Counted from the first letter of the stretch, positions 7,448 through 13,513 are shown. The stretch: 17,484 nt of DNA from Phycisphaerales bacterium (GCA_029212425.1 JARGNC010000035.1:1-17484); one strand, 5' to 3'. The notes: generated by a model from the sequence alone, not told the origin. Numbers and translations are program-made.

Positions 7448-7891
7448 ATGGAAGTGCGAACGACAAGATTTGGAGTAATCGACATCGCGGAGGACCGCGT
7501 GATTACTTTCCCTGAGGGTCTCCTGGGTTTCGGTGACAGAAATCGTTTCTGTCTGCTGCAACCAGGTGACGACGCATGTTTCTTCTGGCTCCAGTGTCTG
7601 GACGACCCGAACCTCGCGTTCGTCGTCACCGACCCAACCTTCTTCGAGCAAGATTATTCAGTCCCCATCCGCCCAGAGCAGATGAGTGGGCTCAATATCG
7701 CCAAGCTCGAAGATGCGCAGGTCTTTGTCATCGTGAACAAAATCGATGACCAGCTCACCGGGAACTTCCAAGGGCCGTTGATCATCAACACCCTGGACAA
7801 ACTCGGAGAGCAGATTGTTCTGTCAGACAAACGCTGGACCACCCGCCACCCGCTGATGCGTGTCGCGGAGACTTCCACACAGACCGCGTAA
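7448..7891 (+). CDS. fliW: flagellar assembly factor FliW (CsrA antagonist)
   Basis: FliW is a small cytoplasmic protein that binds either flagellin or CsrA. Free FliW removes CsrA from flagellin mRNA; when unexported flagellin accumulates it captures FliW and CsrA represses translation. The 147-residue length is typical. Family motifs are VITFPEGLLGFGD (18-30), FFWLQCLDDPNLAFVVTDP (45-63) and TGNFQGPLIINT (104-115). The start is the ATG at 7448 with GGAG nine bases upstream; upstream in-frame sequence overlaps flgL and does not look like FliW. Placement directly before csrA and flagellin matches the Bacillus order and supports an active partner-switch. The stop codon lies inside an 8-bp perfect inverted repeat (7886-7907). 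Confidence 0.96.
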   Translation: MEVRTTRFGVIDIAEDRVITFPEGLLGFGDRNRFCLLQPGDDACFFWLQCLDDPNLAFVVTDPTFFEQDYSVPIRPEQMSGLNIAKLEDAQVFVIVNKIDDQLTGNFQGPLIINTLDKLGEQIVLSDKRWTTRHPLMRVAETSTQTA

Positions 7892-7907
7892 GCCCACAAG
7901 CTTACGC
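7886..7907 (+). promoter_or_regulatory. 8-bp perfect hairpin across the fliW stop codon
   Basis: GCGTAAGC (7886-7893) pairs perfectly with GCTTACGC (7900-7907) around a 6-base loop. No T-tract follows, so it is not a standard intrinsic terminator. A smaller hairpin, GCGCA-CTA-TGCGC, follows at 7931-7943. These may mark RNA processing or stability control between fliW and csrA. Confidence 0.5.
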
Positions 7908-8060
7908 ACGGGGTACCCATTCCCGCAAACGCGCACTATGCGCACAGCGTGGTCGGTGTACCAACATCAACCGGGATTCCAGTAGTTCGTTCCGGTACCA
8001 AAAGACTCTTCCGCTTGGTACACAGAGACCAGCGCGGATTCGTGTGCAAGGAGTTGACGC
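7892..8060 (+). other. fliW-csrA intergenic region with repeated GGTAC motifs
   Basis: This 169-base gap has GGTAC-type words at 7912-7917 (GGTACC), 7955-7962 (GGTGTACC), 7994-7999 (GGTACC) and 8017-8021 (GGTAC). It also holds two GGA triplets near the csrA start: GGA at 8036-8038 and AAGGAG at 8048-8053, the latter being the ribosome binding site seven bases before the ATG. GCAAGGAGT partly resembles a CsrA site, but no good hexaloop stem forms around it. I see no clear promoter. Confidence 0.4.
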
Positions 8061-8429
8061 ATGCTTGTGCTCTCAAGGCAGCGCGACGAGACAATCATGA
8101 TCGGGGACGAGATCGAAATCTCGATCGTCGATATCCGAGGCGACAAGGTCCGCCTGGGTATCAATGCCCCGACCAGAATTGCGGTTCACCGCAAAGAAGT
8201 CTACGACGCGATCAAGAGAGAAAATACCGACGCCGCAAGGCTCGGGTCCACCGACCTCGACACGCTCGCCCAGACAATCAAACCTGGACCAGCGCGACGA
8301 GGTATCCGGACAACAAATCTCATCTCATCGTCGGCAGCAACCATGCTGCCTACCACAAATGTCAGCCCCCCAGCTGATCTCGTCCCACCAAAGACAAAGA
8401 ACAGTTCATCAATACAGGACACCGCATAA
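8061..8429 (+). CDS. csrA: carbon storage regulator CsrA with long C-terminal extension
   Basis: CsrA is a dimeric RNA-binding protein that recognises GGA in hairpin loops and blocks translation. The first 50 residues match the family closely: MLVLSRQRDETIMIGDEIEI, then VRLGINAP (30-37) and VHRKEVY (42-48), including the RNA-contacting Leu4, Arg6 and Arg44. Enterobacterial CsrA has about 61 residues and Bacillus CsrA about 74; this one has 122, with a Ser/Thr/Pro-rich, probably disordered tail from about residue 60. The C-terminal part of Bacillus-type CsrA contributes to FliW binding, so the longer tail may too (inference). The start is set by AAGGAG at 8048-8053. The gene lies between fliW and flagellin, whose leader carries a matching CsrA site. 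Confidence 0.96.
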   Translation: MLVLSRQRDETIMIGDEIEISIVDIRGDKVRLGINAPTRIAVHRKEVYDAIKRENTDAARLGSTDLDTLAQTIKPGPARRGIRTTNLISSSAATMLPTTNVSPPADLVPPKTKNSSSIQDTA

Positions 8430-8449
8430 CACCTCATCCCACCCCCGCA

Positions 8450-8469
8450 CCCGCGAGCGATCTCGCGGG
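8450..8469 (+). promoter_or_regulatory. GC-rich hairpin in the flagellin 1 leader
   Basis: CCCGCGAG (8450-8457) pairs perfectly with CTCGCGGG (8462-8469) around a CGAT tetraloop. No T-tract follows, so it is not a terminator. It stands 10 bases before the Shine-Dalgarno hairpin. A comparable GC-rich hairpin (10337-10356) directly precedes the Shine-Dalgarno hairpin of flagellin 2, so the two leaders share an arrangement. Confidence 0.7.
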
Positions 8470-8479
8470 ACCGCAACAA

Positions 8480-8497
8480 GCAATCACGGAGGATTGC
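8480..8497 (+). promoter_or_regulatory. predicted CsrA-binding hairpin over the flagellin 1 Shine-Dalgarno
   Basis: GCAATC (8480-8485) pairs perfectly with GATTGC (8492-8497) around the hexaloop ACGGAG (8486-8491). The Shine-Dalgarno GGAGGA (8488-8493) lies in the loop and first stem bases, and ATG 8499 follows two bases after the stem. The loop with its neighbours, UCACGGAGGA, fits the published CsrA/RsmE consensus A/U-CANGGANG-U/A at every position. CsrA bound here would block ribosome access. The gene encoding CsrA ends 50 bases upstream of this hairpin. Confidence 0.85.
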
Positions 8498-8498
8498 C

Positions 8499-10043
8499 AT
8501 GACACGGATTAACACAAATGTTCCCAGTATGATCGCTCGCCAGAATCTAAACAATTCTGGTGCCGATCTCCAAGTCAGACTCGAACGACTCTCAACAGGA
8601 CTGAGAATTAACCGAGGCAAGGATGATCCCGCTGGTCTCATCATCTCTGAACGCATCAGTACCGAGCTCAAAGGGATCGAGCAAGCAATCTCAAACTCGG
8701 AACGCGCAAGCTCAGTGATCGCGACCACAGAAGGTTCGTTGACCGAGATCAACGACCTCCTCAACTCCATCAAAGCACTCACCGTTGAAGCCGCCAACTC
8801 CGGCGCCATCTCCGATGAGGAACGCGATGCGAACCAGCTCCAGATTGATTCAGCGATCCAGTCCATTACCCGGATCGCCAACACATCAACCTTTGGTGGT
8901 CAGAAACTCCTCGACGGATCCCTCGGATATGTGACCTCAGGGATCTCAGTCTCCACCATCACCAAATCAAACATCACCGCCGCGAGCTTCATCAACTCTG
9001 GTTCGATCAATGTCTCTGTCGATGTCATCGCGTCCGCTCAGAAGGGCTCGCTTTACCTCAGCGGAGACAACGGCGGTACCGGCGACGGCACAATCCTCTC
9101 AGCAACCACAATCCAGATTCGTGGACCGCTCGGTGTTCGCGAGCTCGACCTGCTCTCCGGCGCCACGCTCTCATCTGTAGCCGCGAGTGTCAACGCACTT
9201 ACCGGACTCACAGGTGTCACCGCAAGCCGAGTCACCGCAGGGACCGACCTCTCAGGACTCGCGTTCCAATCCCAAGGGTACGGCTCAAACAACTTCGTCT
9301 CCGTCGAACGACTCGACAAACCAGCTGACGCATCTGTGGACAACTTCAACCTAGTCAAAGTTGATGCAAACGCGGATGTCACCGGACTCGTCTGGGGACT
9401 CACAACCGTCTCAGCAACGCGCGATGAAGGACGCGATGTCTCCGCACTCATTAACGGTAATGTTGCCAGCGGCGACGGATTGAATGTATCAATCGGATCA
9501 CCATCCCTCGCCCTCAAACTCGACCTCGCCGAGTCGTATGCCACCGACCCATCGCTCACCGTCAGCACATTCGATATTACCGGCGGCGGTTCACTCTACC
9601 AGCTCGGTCCGAGTGTCAACGCTCTCCAGCAATCGAACATTGGGATCCAGTCCACCGCCGCAGAAGTGCTCGGAGGCGTCTTCAAGAACGGTGTTTCGAA
9701 CTACCTCTCTTCACTCCAAACAGGGAAAGCGAACTCGCTCGCATCTGCTGATGCAAGCCGAGACTACTCAACACTCTCGGAGATCGTTGAAGCATCGATC
9801 GATGAAATCTCGATCCTCCGCGGACGCCTGGGTGCCTTCGAGCGAAATGTGCTCGATGCGAACTCGCGTTCACTCCAAGGCGCGTTCGAGAACCTCACCG
9901 CATCGCAGAGTCTCATCCGAGATGCCGACTTCGCGGCTGAATCCTCAGAGCTCACGCGTGCACAGATCCTGCAATCTTCGGGAACCACAGTCCTCTCACT
10001 TGCCAACCAGCAATCACAGCAGGTTCTCCAACTCCTCGGCTAA
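8499..10043 (+). CDS. flagellin 1
   Basis: Filament subunit exported by the flagellar type III system; 514 residues. The N-terminal D0/D1 region is canonical: MTRINTNVPSMIARQNLNNS, then LERLSTGLRINRGKDDPAGL (28-47), then SLTEINDLLNSIKALTVEAA (80-99) and DANQLQIDSAI (110-120). The C-terminal D1/D0 runs from about 395 (ILRGRLGAFERNVLDANSRS, RDADFAAESSELT, ending SLANQQSQQVLQLLG). The central region holds a flagellin-IN-like segment (about 203-270), with VAASVNALTGLTGVTA and GYGSNNFVSV, and a second variable part with DEGRDVSALINGNVASGDG. No cysteine is evident. The start is fixed by GGAGGA at 8488-8493. An intrinsic terminator at 10073-10098 follows. Its own promoter was not identified; it may be read through from the flgI operon. 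Confidence 0.97.
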   Translation: MTRINTNVPSMIARQNLNNSGADLQVRLERLSTGLRINRGKDDPAGLIISERISTELKGIEQAISNSERASSVIATTEGSLTEINDLLNSIKALTVEAANSGAISDEERDANQLQIDSAIQSITRIANTSTFGGQKLLDGSLGYVTSGISVSTITKSNITAASFINSGSINVSVDVIASAQKGSLYLSGDNGGTGDGTILSATTIQIRGPLGVRELDLLSGATLSSVAASVNALTGLTGVTASRVTAGTDLSGLAFQSQGYGSNNFVSVERLDKPADASVDNFNLVKVDANADVTGLVWGLTTVSATRDEGRDVSALINGNVASGDGLNVSIGSPSLALKLDLAESYATDPSLTVSTFDITGGGSLYQLGPSVNALQQSNIGIQSTAAEVLGGVFKNGVSNYLSSLQTGKANSLASADASRDYSTLSEIVEASIDEISILRGRLGAFERNVLDANSRSLQGAFENLTASQSLIRDADFAAESSELTRAQILQSSGTTVLSLANQQSQQVLQLLG

Positions 10044-10072
10044 CCTTCTATATAGAACAATCCCAATCACAC

Positions 10073-10098
10073 AAGCCCCTCAAACGAGGGGCTTTTTT
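10073..10098 (+). terminator. intrinsic terminator after flagellin 1
   Basis: AAGCCCCTC (10073-10081) pairs perfectly with GAGGGGCTT (10086-10094) around an AAAC loop. The T-run spans 10093-10098, so it overlaps the last stem bases. It ends the flgI-to-flagellin 1 transcription unit and separates it from flagellin 2. Confidence 0.93.
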
Positions 10099-10182
10099 GT
10101 GCGCATATCCCAGTAATCCATTGATCCAGAGGTCCAGATAACGAGCAATACACGAAAAAGGACCCTGATTCTGCGACAGCAC

Positions 10183-10210
10183 TAAATCCGTCATACATCT
10201 TCGCCGATCC
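10183..10210 (+). promoter_or_regulatory. sigma-28 (FliA)-like promoter of flagellin 2
   Basis: TAAA (10183-10186) and GCCGATCC (10203-10210) are separated by 16 bases. The enterobacterial FliA consensus is TAAA-N15-GCCGATAA, so both boxes are recognisable with one extra spacer base and two mismatches at the end of the -10. It lies downstream of the flagellin 1 terminator and 168 bases before the flagellin 2 start, where a late class promoter would be expected. The predicted start is near 10216-10218. Confidence 0.65.
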
Positions 10211-10251
10211 GTGATCCATCATCCGGGTGTGTACCCAGATGAATGGTCAGC

Positions 10252-10272
10252 ATTGCGATTCACCATCGCAAT
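10252..10272 (+). repeat. 8-bp perfect inverted repeat in the flagellin 2 leader
   Basis: ATTGCGAT (10252-10259) and ATCGCAAT (10265-10272) flank a 5-base spacer. It could be an RNA hairpin in the leader, or a protein-binding DNA palindrome downstream of the sigma-28-like promoter. Confidence 0.7.
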
Positions 10273-10307
10273 CACGCCGAGCCGGAAACACCGGCGAAGC
10301 ACACGGA

Positions 10308-10323
10308 CGACTAAGGAAAGTCG
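10308..10323 (+). promoter_or_regulatory. possible second CsrA site, AAGGAA hexaloop
   Basis: CGACT (10308-10312) pairs perfectly with AGTCG (10319-10323) around the hexaloop AAGGAA (10313-10318), which fits the ANGGAN loop expected for CsrA. The closing pair is T-A rather than the preferred C-G. Its GGA is 49 bases upstream of the GGA in the Shine-Dalgarno hairpin, so one CsrA dimer might bridge the two. Confidence 0.6.
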
Positions 10324-10336
10324 CCCGATCAATGGA

Positions 10337-10356
10337 CCTCGGCAATACGCCCGAGG
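10337..10356 (+). promoter_or_regulatory. GC-rich hairpin preceding the flagellin 2 Shine-Dalgarno hairpin
   Basis: CCTCGG (10337-10342) pairs with CCGAGG (10351-10356) around an 8-base loop. It directly abuts the Shine-Dalgarno hairpin, sharing base 10356, so the two could stack. It corresponds in position to the CCCGCGAG hairpin before flagellin 1. Confidence 0.6.
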
Positions 10357-10373
10357 ATAACACGGAGGTTGTC
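10356..10373 (+). promoter_or_regulatory. predicted CsrA-binding hairpin over the flagellin 2 Shine-Dalgarno
   Basis: GATAAC (10356-10361) pairs with GTTGTC (10368-10373), five Watson-Crick pairs and one G-U, around the hexaloop ACGGAG (10362-10367). ACACGGAGGU fits the CsrA/RsmE consensus A/U-CANGGANG-U/A at every position. The loop is identical to that of flagellin 1, while four of the six stem pairs differ and pairing is kept. The Shine-Dalgarno GGAGG (10364-10368) is in the loop and closing pair, and ATG 10379 follows five bases after the stem. Confidence 0.83.
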
Positions 10374-10378
10374 AGCCA

Positions 10379-11887
10379 ATGACACGCATCAACACCAATG
10401 TTTCATCACTCATCGCACAAAATGTGCTCGGACGCAACAACAAGTCGCTCGGCGTCGCGCTCGAACGCCTTTCCACTGGTCTCCGGATCAACCGTGGTAA
10501 GGACGACCCAGCGGGTCTGATCGCTTCGGAAGCTCTCCGCTCCGAAAAAGCAGGCCTCAACGCAGCAATCAGCAACGCTGATCGTTCAGAGCAGGTCGTG
10601 AACATCGCCGAAGGCGGTCTCCAAGAAGTTTCAAACCTTCTCGTTGAACTCCAAGGCCTCATCACAACCTCAGCGAACACCGCTGGTCTCTCGACCGAAG
10701 AGAAAGAAGCGAACCAGCTTCAGATCGACTCGATCCTCCAGACCATCGACCGCGTTTCAGGTTCAACAGAATTCCAAGGCACCAAGCTCCTCAACGGGAA
10801 CTACGAATACCAAACCACCGCAGTTGCTGCGACCGTTACCGACTTCGAAGTCCGTGGCGCGAAGCTCGACGGCACCAACAACCTCTCGGTTGACGCAGTC
10901 GTCACACAATCCGCACAACAAGCAGGTCTCTACCTCTCGTTCGGCGGCGCAGCACTCGACCTCACAGGTGCTTCAAGCCAGTTCGTGTTTGAAGTCGCAG
11001 GCGAAAAGGGCTCACGCGAGTTCCAGTTCAGCTCAGGTGACACCCTCGCATCAATCGTTGCAGCAGTCAACACCTTCACAGATGTGACAGGCGTGACCGC
11101 AACCGTTTCAGGCACCACCGCAATCAAGCTCGCTTCAGAAGAGTACGGCTCAAACGAGTTCGTCTCCGTCAGCGTCGTCGACGATGGTGGTTCAGCTGGT
11201 GACGGTATCCACACCTACACCGCAACAGACTTCGATGTTGCAACCACCGCTGCAACCGCTGCATTCGCTGCTGCAAGCAACGGTATCCGCGACGAAGGTC
11301 AGGACATCACCGGCACCATCAACGGCCTCACCGCAGTTGGTCAAGGCCGCACCATGTCCGTCAACTCCGACTTCCTCGATGTCGAGTTCTCGCTCAACAA
11401 CACCGCTGCTCAAGCACTCGGTGCTGTCGCAGCGTTCGACATCACCGGCGGCGGTGCTGACTTCCAGCTCGCTTCCGATGTCAACATCGCAGGTAAAGTC
11501 TCACTCGGAATCGGTGACCTCTCAGCTCGTAAGCTCGGGAACTCCACCGACGGCTTCCTCGACGACCTCGCTTCAGGCAAATCCTTCAATGTTGTCGACG
11601 GCAACAACCTGGACACCGCTCAAAGCATCGTCTCGGACGCAATCAACCAAGTCTCATCGACCCGTGGTCGTCTCGGTGCGTTCCAGAAGAATGTGGTCGG
11701 TGCAACCCAGCGTTCACTGAGCACCGCTCTTGAGAACATCACCGCAGCAGAGTCCGTCATCCGTGACGCAGACTTCGCAGCTGAAACCGCAGCACTGACC
11801 CGTAACCAGGTCCTTGTCTCGGCATCAACCAACGTTCTCGCACTGGCAAACCAGTCGCCACAGAACGTCCTCGGTCTCCTCGGCTAA
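10379..11887 (+). CDS. flagellin 2, probably the major filament subunit
   Basis: Flagellin of 502 residues. The N-terminal D0/D1 region is MTRINTNVSSLIAQNVLGRN, then LERLSTGLRINRGKDDPAGL (28-47) and EANQLQIDSIL (110-120). The C-terminal D1/D0 has STRGRLGAFQKNVVGATQRS, RDADFAAETAALTRNQVLV and the ending NVLGLLG. The centre has a flagellin-IN-like segment (about 200-268): VAAVNTFTDVTGVTA and EEYGSNEFVSV, parallel to flagellin 1, then DEGQDITGTINGLTAVGQG. No cysteine is evident. Codon choice differs from neighbouring genes, with frequent CGT for Arg and GGT for Gly, which suggests very high expression. Together with its own sigma-28-like promoter and terminator, this points to the main filament protein (inference). 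The start is set by GGAGG at 10364-10368. Confidence 0.97.
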   Translation: MTRINTNVSSLIAQNVLGRNNKSLGVALERLSTGLRINRGKDDPAGLIASEALRSEKAGLNAAISNADRSEQVVNIAEGGLQEVSNLLVELQGLITTSANTAGLSTEEKEANQLQIDSILQTIDRVSGSTEFQGTKLLNGNYEYQTTAVAATVTDFEVRGAKLDGTNNLSVDAVVTQSAQQAGLYLSFGGAALDLTGASSQFVFEVAGEKGSREFQFSSGDTLASIVAAVNTFTDVTGVTATVSGTTAIKLASEEYGSNEFVSVSVVDDGGSAGDGIHTYTATDFDVATTAATAAFAAASNGIRDEGQDITGTINGLTAVGQGRTMSVNSDFLDVEFSLNNTAAQALGAVAAFDITGGGADFQLASDVNIAGKVSLGIGDLSARKLGNSTDGFLDDLASGKSFNVVDGNNLDTAQSIVSDAINQVSSTRGRLGAFQKNVVGATQRSLSTALENITAAESVIRDADFAAETAALTRNQVLVSASTNVLALANQSPQNVLGLLG

Positions 11888-11934
11888 TCCCGAACGACCA
11901 TCAAAGGCTGATGCCTTCAGAGAGCTGACCCTCG

Positions 11935-11965
11935 ACGCCCCAGTCATTCCCGACTGGGGCGTTTT
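11935..11965 (+). terminator. intrinsic terminator after flagellin 2
   Basis: An 11-bp perfect stem, ACGCCCCAGTC (11935-11945) with GACTGGGGCGT (11952-11962), around a 6-base loop is followed by TTTT. A small hairpin, AAGGC-TGAT-GCCTT (11904-11917), precedes it. It ends the flagellin 2 transcript 36 bases before the recombinase gene. Confidence 0.92.
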
Positions 11966-12000
11966 CATGCGCCCACACCGCTTCACCCGATGAAAACCCA

Positions 12001-12969
12001 GTGCCGACCGCCCAAAACAACCGAATAGACCTGCTCTCCGAGCCCAACCAACTCGTCCGCCGTCGCTTCATCAACTTCATCCGCATCGAGTGCGGACTCT
12101 TGCCCTCATCCATCGAAGCGTACTCCCGCGACCTCGAAACACTACTCATCGACCTCCAAAACCGAGGCATCAACGACGCGCACAACACCCTCCCAGAACA
12201 CCTCATCGCCCACATCCGCTCGCTCACCAAAGAACGCGGCTACGCAGGCACCACCGTCTCCAGACACATCGCGACCATCAAGGTCTTCTACCGCTGGCTC
12301 TATGCAAACGAGAAAATCGAAGACAACCCCGCCGACCATCTCGACCAGCCCGCCAAATGGAAAAAACTCCCCGGCGTCCTCTCGCCCAACCAAATCAAAA
12401 AACTACTCAACGCCCCACAACCCCCTGAAAAACCCAACGGCCAACCCCCCCTCTACCTCCGCGATCGCGCCATCCTCGAACTCATGTACGCCTCCGGACT
12501 CCGCGCCAGCGAAGTCGGAAACATCACACTATCGGACCTCAAAGAACGCATCGGAATCATCCGGGTTTTGGGCAAAGGGGACAAACACCGCATCGTCCCG
12601 ATGGGAACCCCTGCGATCAAAGCACTCGACGAGTACCTCAGCGAATGCCGTCCCATGCTTATCAACGCGGAGCGAGCCGCGGAAAAACGCGACCAGGGAC
12701 GCTTATTCCTCTCTCGCACCGGTCGTCCCATCGAACGCGTCCGCGTCTGGCAGATCGTCAACCGATGCGCCAAACAGTCCGGACTCGAACGAGTCCACCC
12801 CCACATGCTCCGCCATTCCTTCGCGACCCACCTGCTCGCAGGAGGCGCAGATCTCCGCATCGTCCAAGACCTCCTCGGCCACGCGGACATCACCACGACC
12901 CAGATCTACACCCATGTCGATCGCAGCAAACTCAGCGACACCATCAAAAACCTCCATCCCCGCGGCTAA
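12001..12969 (+). CDS. xerD: XerC/XerD-family tyrosine recombinase
   Basis: Xer recombinases resolve chromosome dimers at dif sites. The 322-residue protein has a SAM-like N-terminal core-binding domain (about 15-108; YAGTTVSRHIATIKVFYRWL at 81-100) and a C-terminal catalytic domain. The catalytic set is complete: Arg168 (SGLRASEV), Lys192 (GKGDKHR), His268 and Arg271 (HPHMLRHSF), His294 (LLGHADITTT) and Tyr303 (QIYTHV). Early spacings match E. coli XerD shifted by 20. The start is a GTG at 12001 with only a weak ribosome binding site; no in-frame ATG lies nearby upstream. XerD is favoured over XerC from the overall pattern, but the two cannot be separated with certainty. There is no sign of an integron, phage or attachment site, so it looks like a housekeeping gene. 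Confidence 0.92.
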   Translation: MPTAQNNRIDLLSEPNQLVRRRFINFIRIECGLLPSSIEAYSRDLETLLIDLQNRGINDAHNTLPEHLIAHIRSLTKERGYAGTTVSRHIATIKVFYRWLYANEKIEDNPADHLDQPAKWKKLPGVLSPNQIKKLLNAPQPPEKPNGQPPLYLRDRAILELMYASGLRASEVGNITLSDLKERIGIIRVLGKGDKHRIVPMGTPAIKALDEYLSECRPMLINAERAAEKRDQGRLFLSRTGRPIERVRVWQIVNRCAKQSGLERVHPHMLRHSFATHLLAGGADLRIVQDLLGHADITTTQIYTHVDRSKLSDTIKNLHPRG

Positions 12970-12981
12970 CAGAGTATTTGT

Positions 12982-13010
12982 TTGTTCAGCCAACAGTCTC
13001 GGTGTATACT
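12982..13010 (+). promoter_or_regulatory. sigma-70-like promoter for the exported-protein operon
   Basis: TTGTTC (12982-12987) and TATACT (13005-13010) are separated by the ideal 17 bases; the -10 matches consensus at 5 of 6 positions and the -35 at 3 of 6. The predicted transcription start is near 13017, only about four bases before the ATG at 13021. A distant inverted repeat, AGAGTAT (12971-12977) and ATACTCT (13006-13012), brackets the promoter and overlaps the -10, which could be an operator. Confidence 0.6.
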
Positions 13011-13020
13011 CTATGCAGCG

Positions 13021-13428
13021 ATGAAAATCCCTCGGATCATCCTGATCTTCACGACCCTGCTCTTTGCACTGCATGGATCAGGCATCGTTCGCTCATTCCA
13101 CTACATCTCCGACCACACCCAAACATCCACGCACCACAGCTGTGCCGATGCCCAAAGCTACTCTACCCCTATAAATCAAGCTCCATCCAACCAATCCTCT
13201 GAGCTACCAACAGACCTACCAACCGAACAGCCAACCGACACAAACGATGAGCATGATTGTGATCTCTGTCTCACAATCAACTCCATCACCCCGATACAAG
13301 ACGCCCCCCAGCTCACCACTCTACCGCTGACTCCAAAGGGCGAACTCTTCAAGATCACCAATCAGACGCTGCACTACTCAGCCCAGCGTCCAGGCGACAA
13401 AGCCGCGCGAGCACCGCCGACCTGCTAA
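13021..13428 (+). CDS. small secreted Cys/His protein (DUF2946-like pattern)
   Basis: A 135-residue protein beginning with a probable signal peptide or membrane anchor (MKIPRIILIFTTLLFALHGS). His residues cluster after it (FHYISDHTQTSTHHSC, 26-41), followed by a Pro/Thr/Ser/Gln-rich linker and then a CxxC motif in EHDCDLCLTI (about 77-86). The C-terminus is ARAPPTC. The layout of leader, His cluster, CxxC and RxPP tail resembles DUF2946-type small exported proteins, often found near metal-handling genes; this is a resemblance, not a confirmed match. A role in metal binding is inference. The in-frame TTG at 12982 is inside the promoter, so ATG 13021 is preferred; it has no Shine-Dalgarno and an almost absent leader. 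The prepilin-like gene follows after 85 bases. Confidence 0.72.
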   Translation: MKIPRIILIFTTLLFALHGSGIVRSFHYISDHTQTSTHHSCADAQSYSTPINQAPSNQSSELPTDLPTEQPTDTNDEHDCDLCLTINSITPIQDAPQLTTLPLTPKGELFKITNQTLHYSAQRPGDKAARAPPTC

Positions 13429-13456
13429 TTCTACTGTCTTTCTACGCACCTGATCG

Positions 13457-13494
13457 GATGCTTGCTGCATCGCGCACATAGTCTCGCGCAGACT
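13457..13494 (+). repeat. two small hairpins upstream of the pseudopilin gene
   Basis: GATGC-TTGCT-GCATC (13457-13471) and AGTCT-CGCGC-AGACT (13480-13494) are consecutive perfect 5-bp inverted repeats in the short gap before the pseudopilin start. Neither has a T-tract, so they are not terminators. Confidence 0.5.
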
Positions 13495-13513
13495 CACCAC
13501 CCAAGGACTTTCA

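Larger units (their letters stand above)
10211..10378 (+). other. long structured 5' leader of flagellin 2
   Basis: The stretch from the predicted sigma-28 start to the ATG has no coding frame but a chain of inverted repeats: GGGT/ACCC (10225-10236), ATTGCGAT/ATCGCAAT (10252-10272, 8 bp perfect), GCCGG/CCGGC (10281-10295), CGACT/AGTCG (10308-10323), CCTCGG/CCGAGG (10337-10356) and the Shine-Dalgarno hairpin (10356-10373). The density of perfect stems in about 160 bases is unusual. It suggests a regulatory or highly stable leader for an abundant mRNA. Confidence 0.65.

Noticed and set aside
7886..7907. Hairpin after fliW as an intrinsic terminator
   Set aside because: No T-tract follows the stem.
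8450..8469. GC hairpin before flagellin 1 as a terminator of the csrA transcript
   Set aside because: It is followed by ACCGCAACAAG rather than T's, and a similar hairpin stands in the flagellin 2 leader.
12001..12969. Recombinase as evidence of an integrated mobile element
   Set aside because: No attachment-site repeats, phage genes, cassette array or composition change around it; the sequence is of housekeeping Xer type.
12302..13024. Open frame overlapping the recombinase and the following promoter
   Set aside because: Shadow of the recombinase gene, whose full catalytic set is intact in the other frame.
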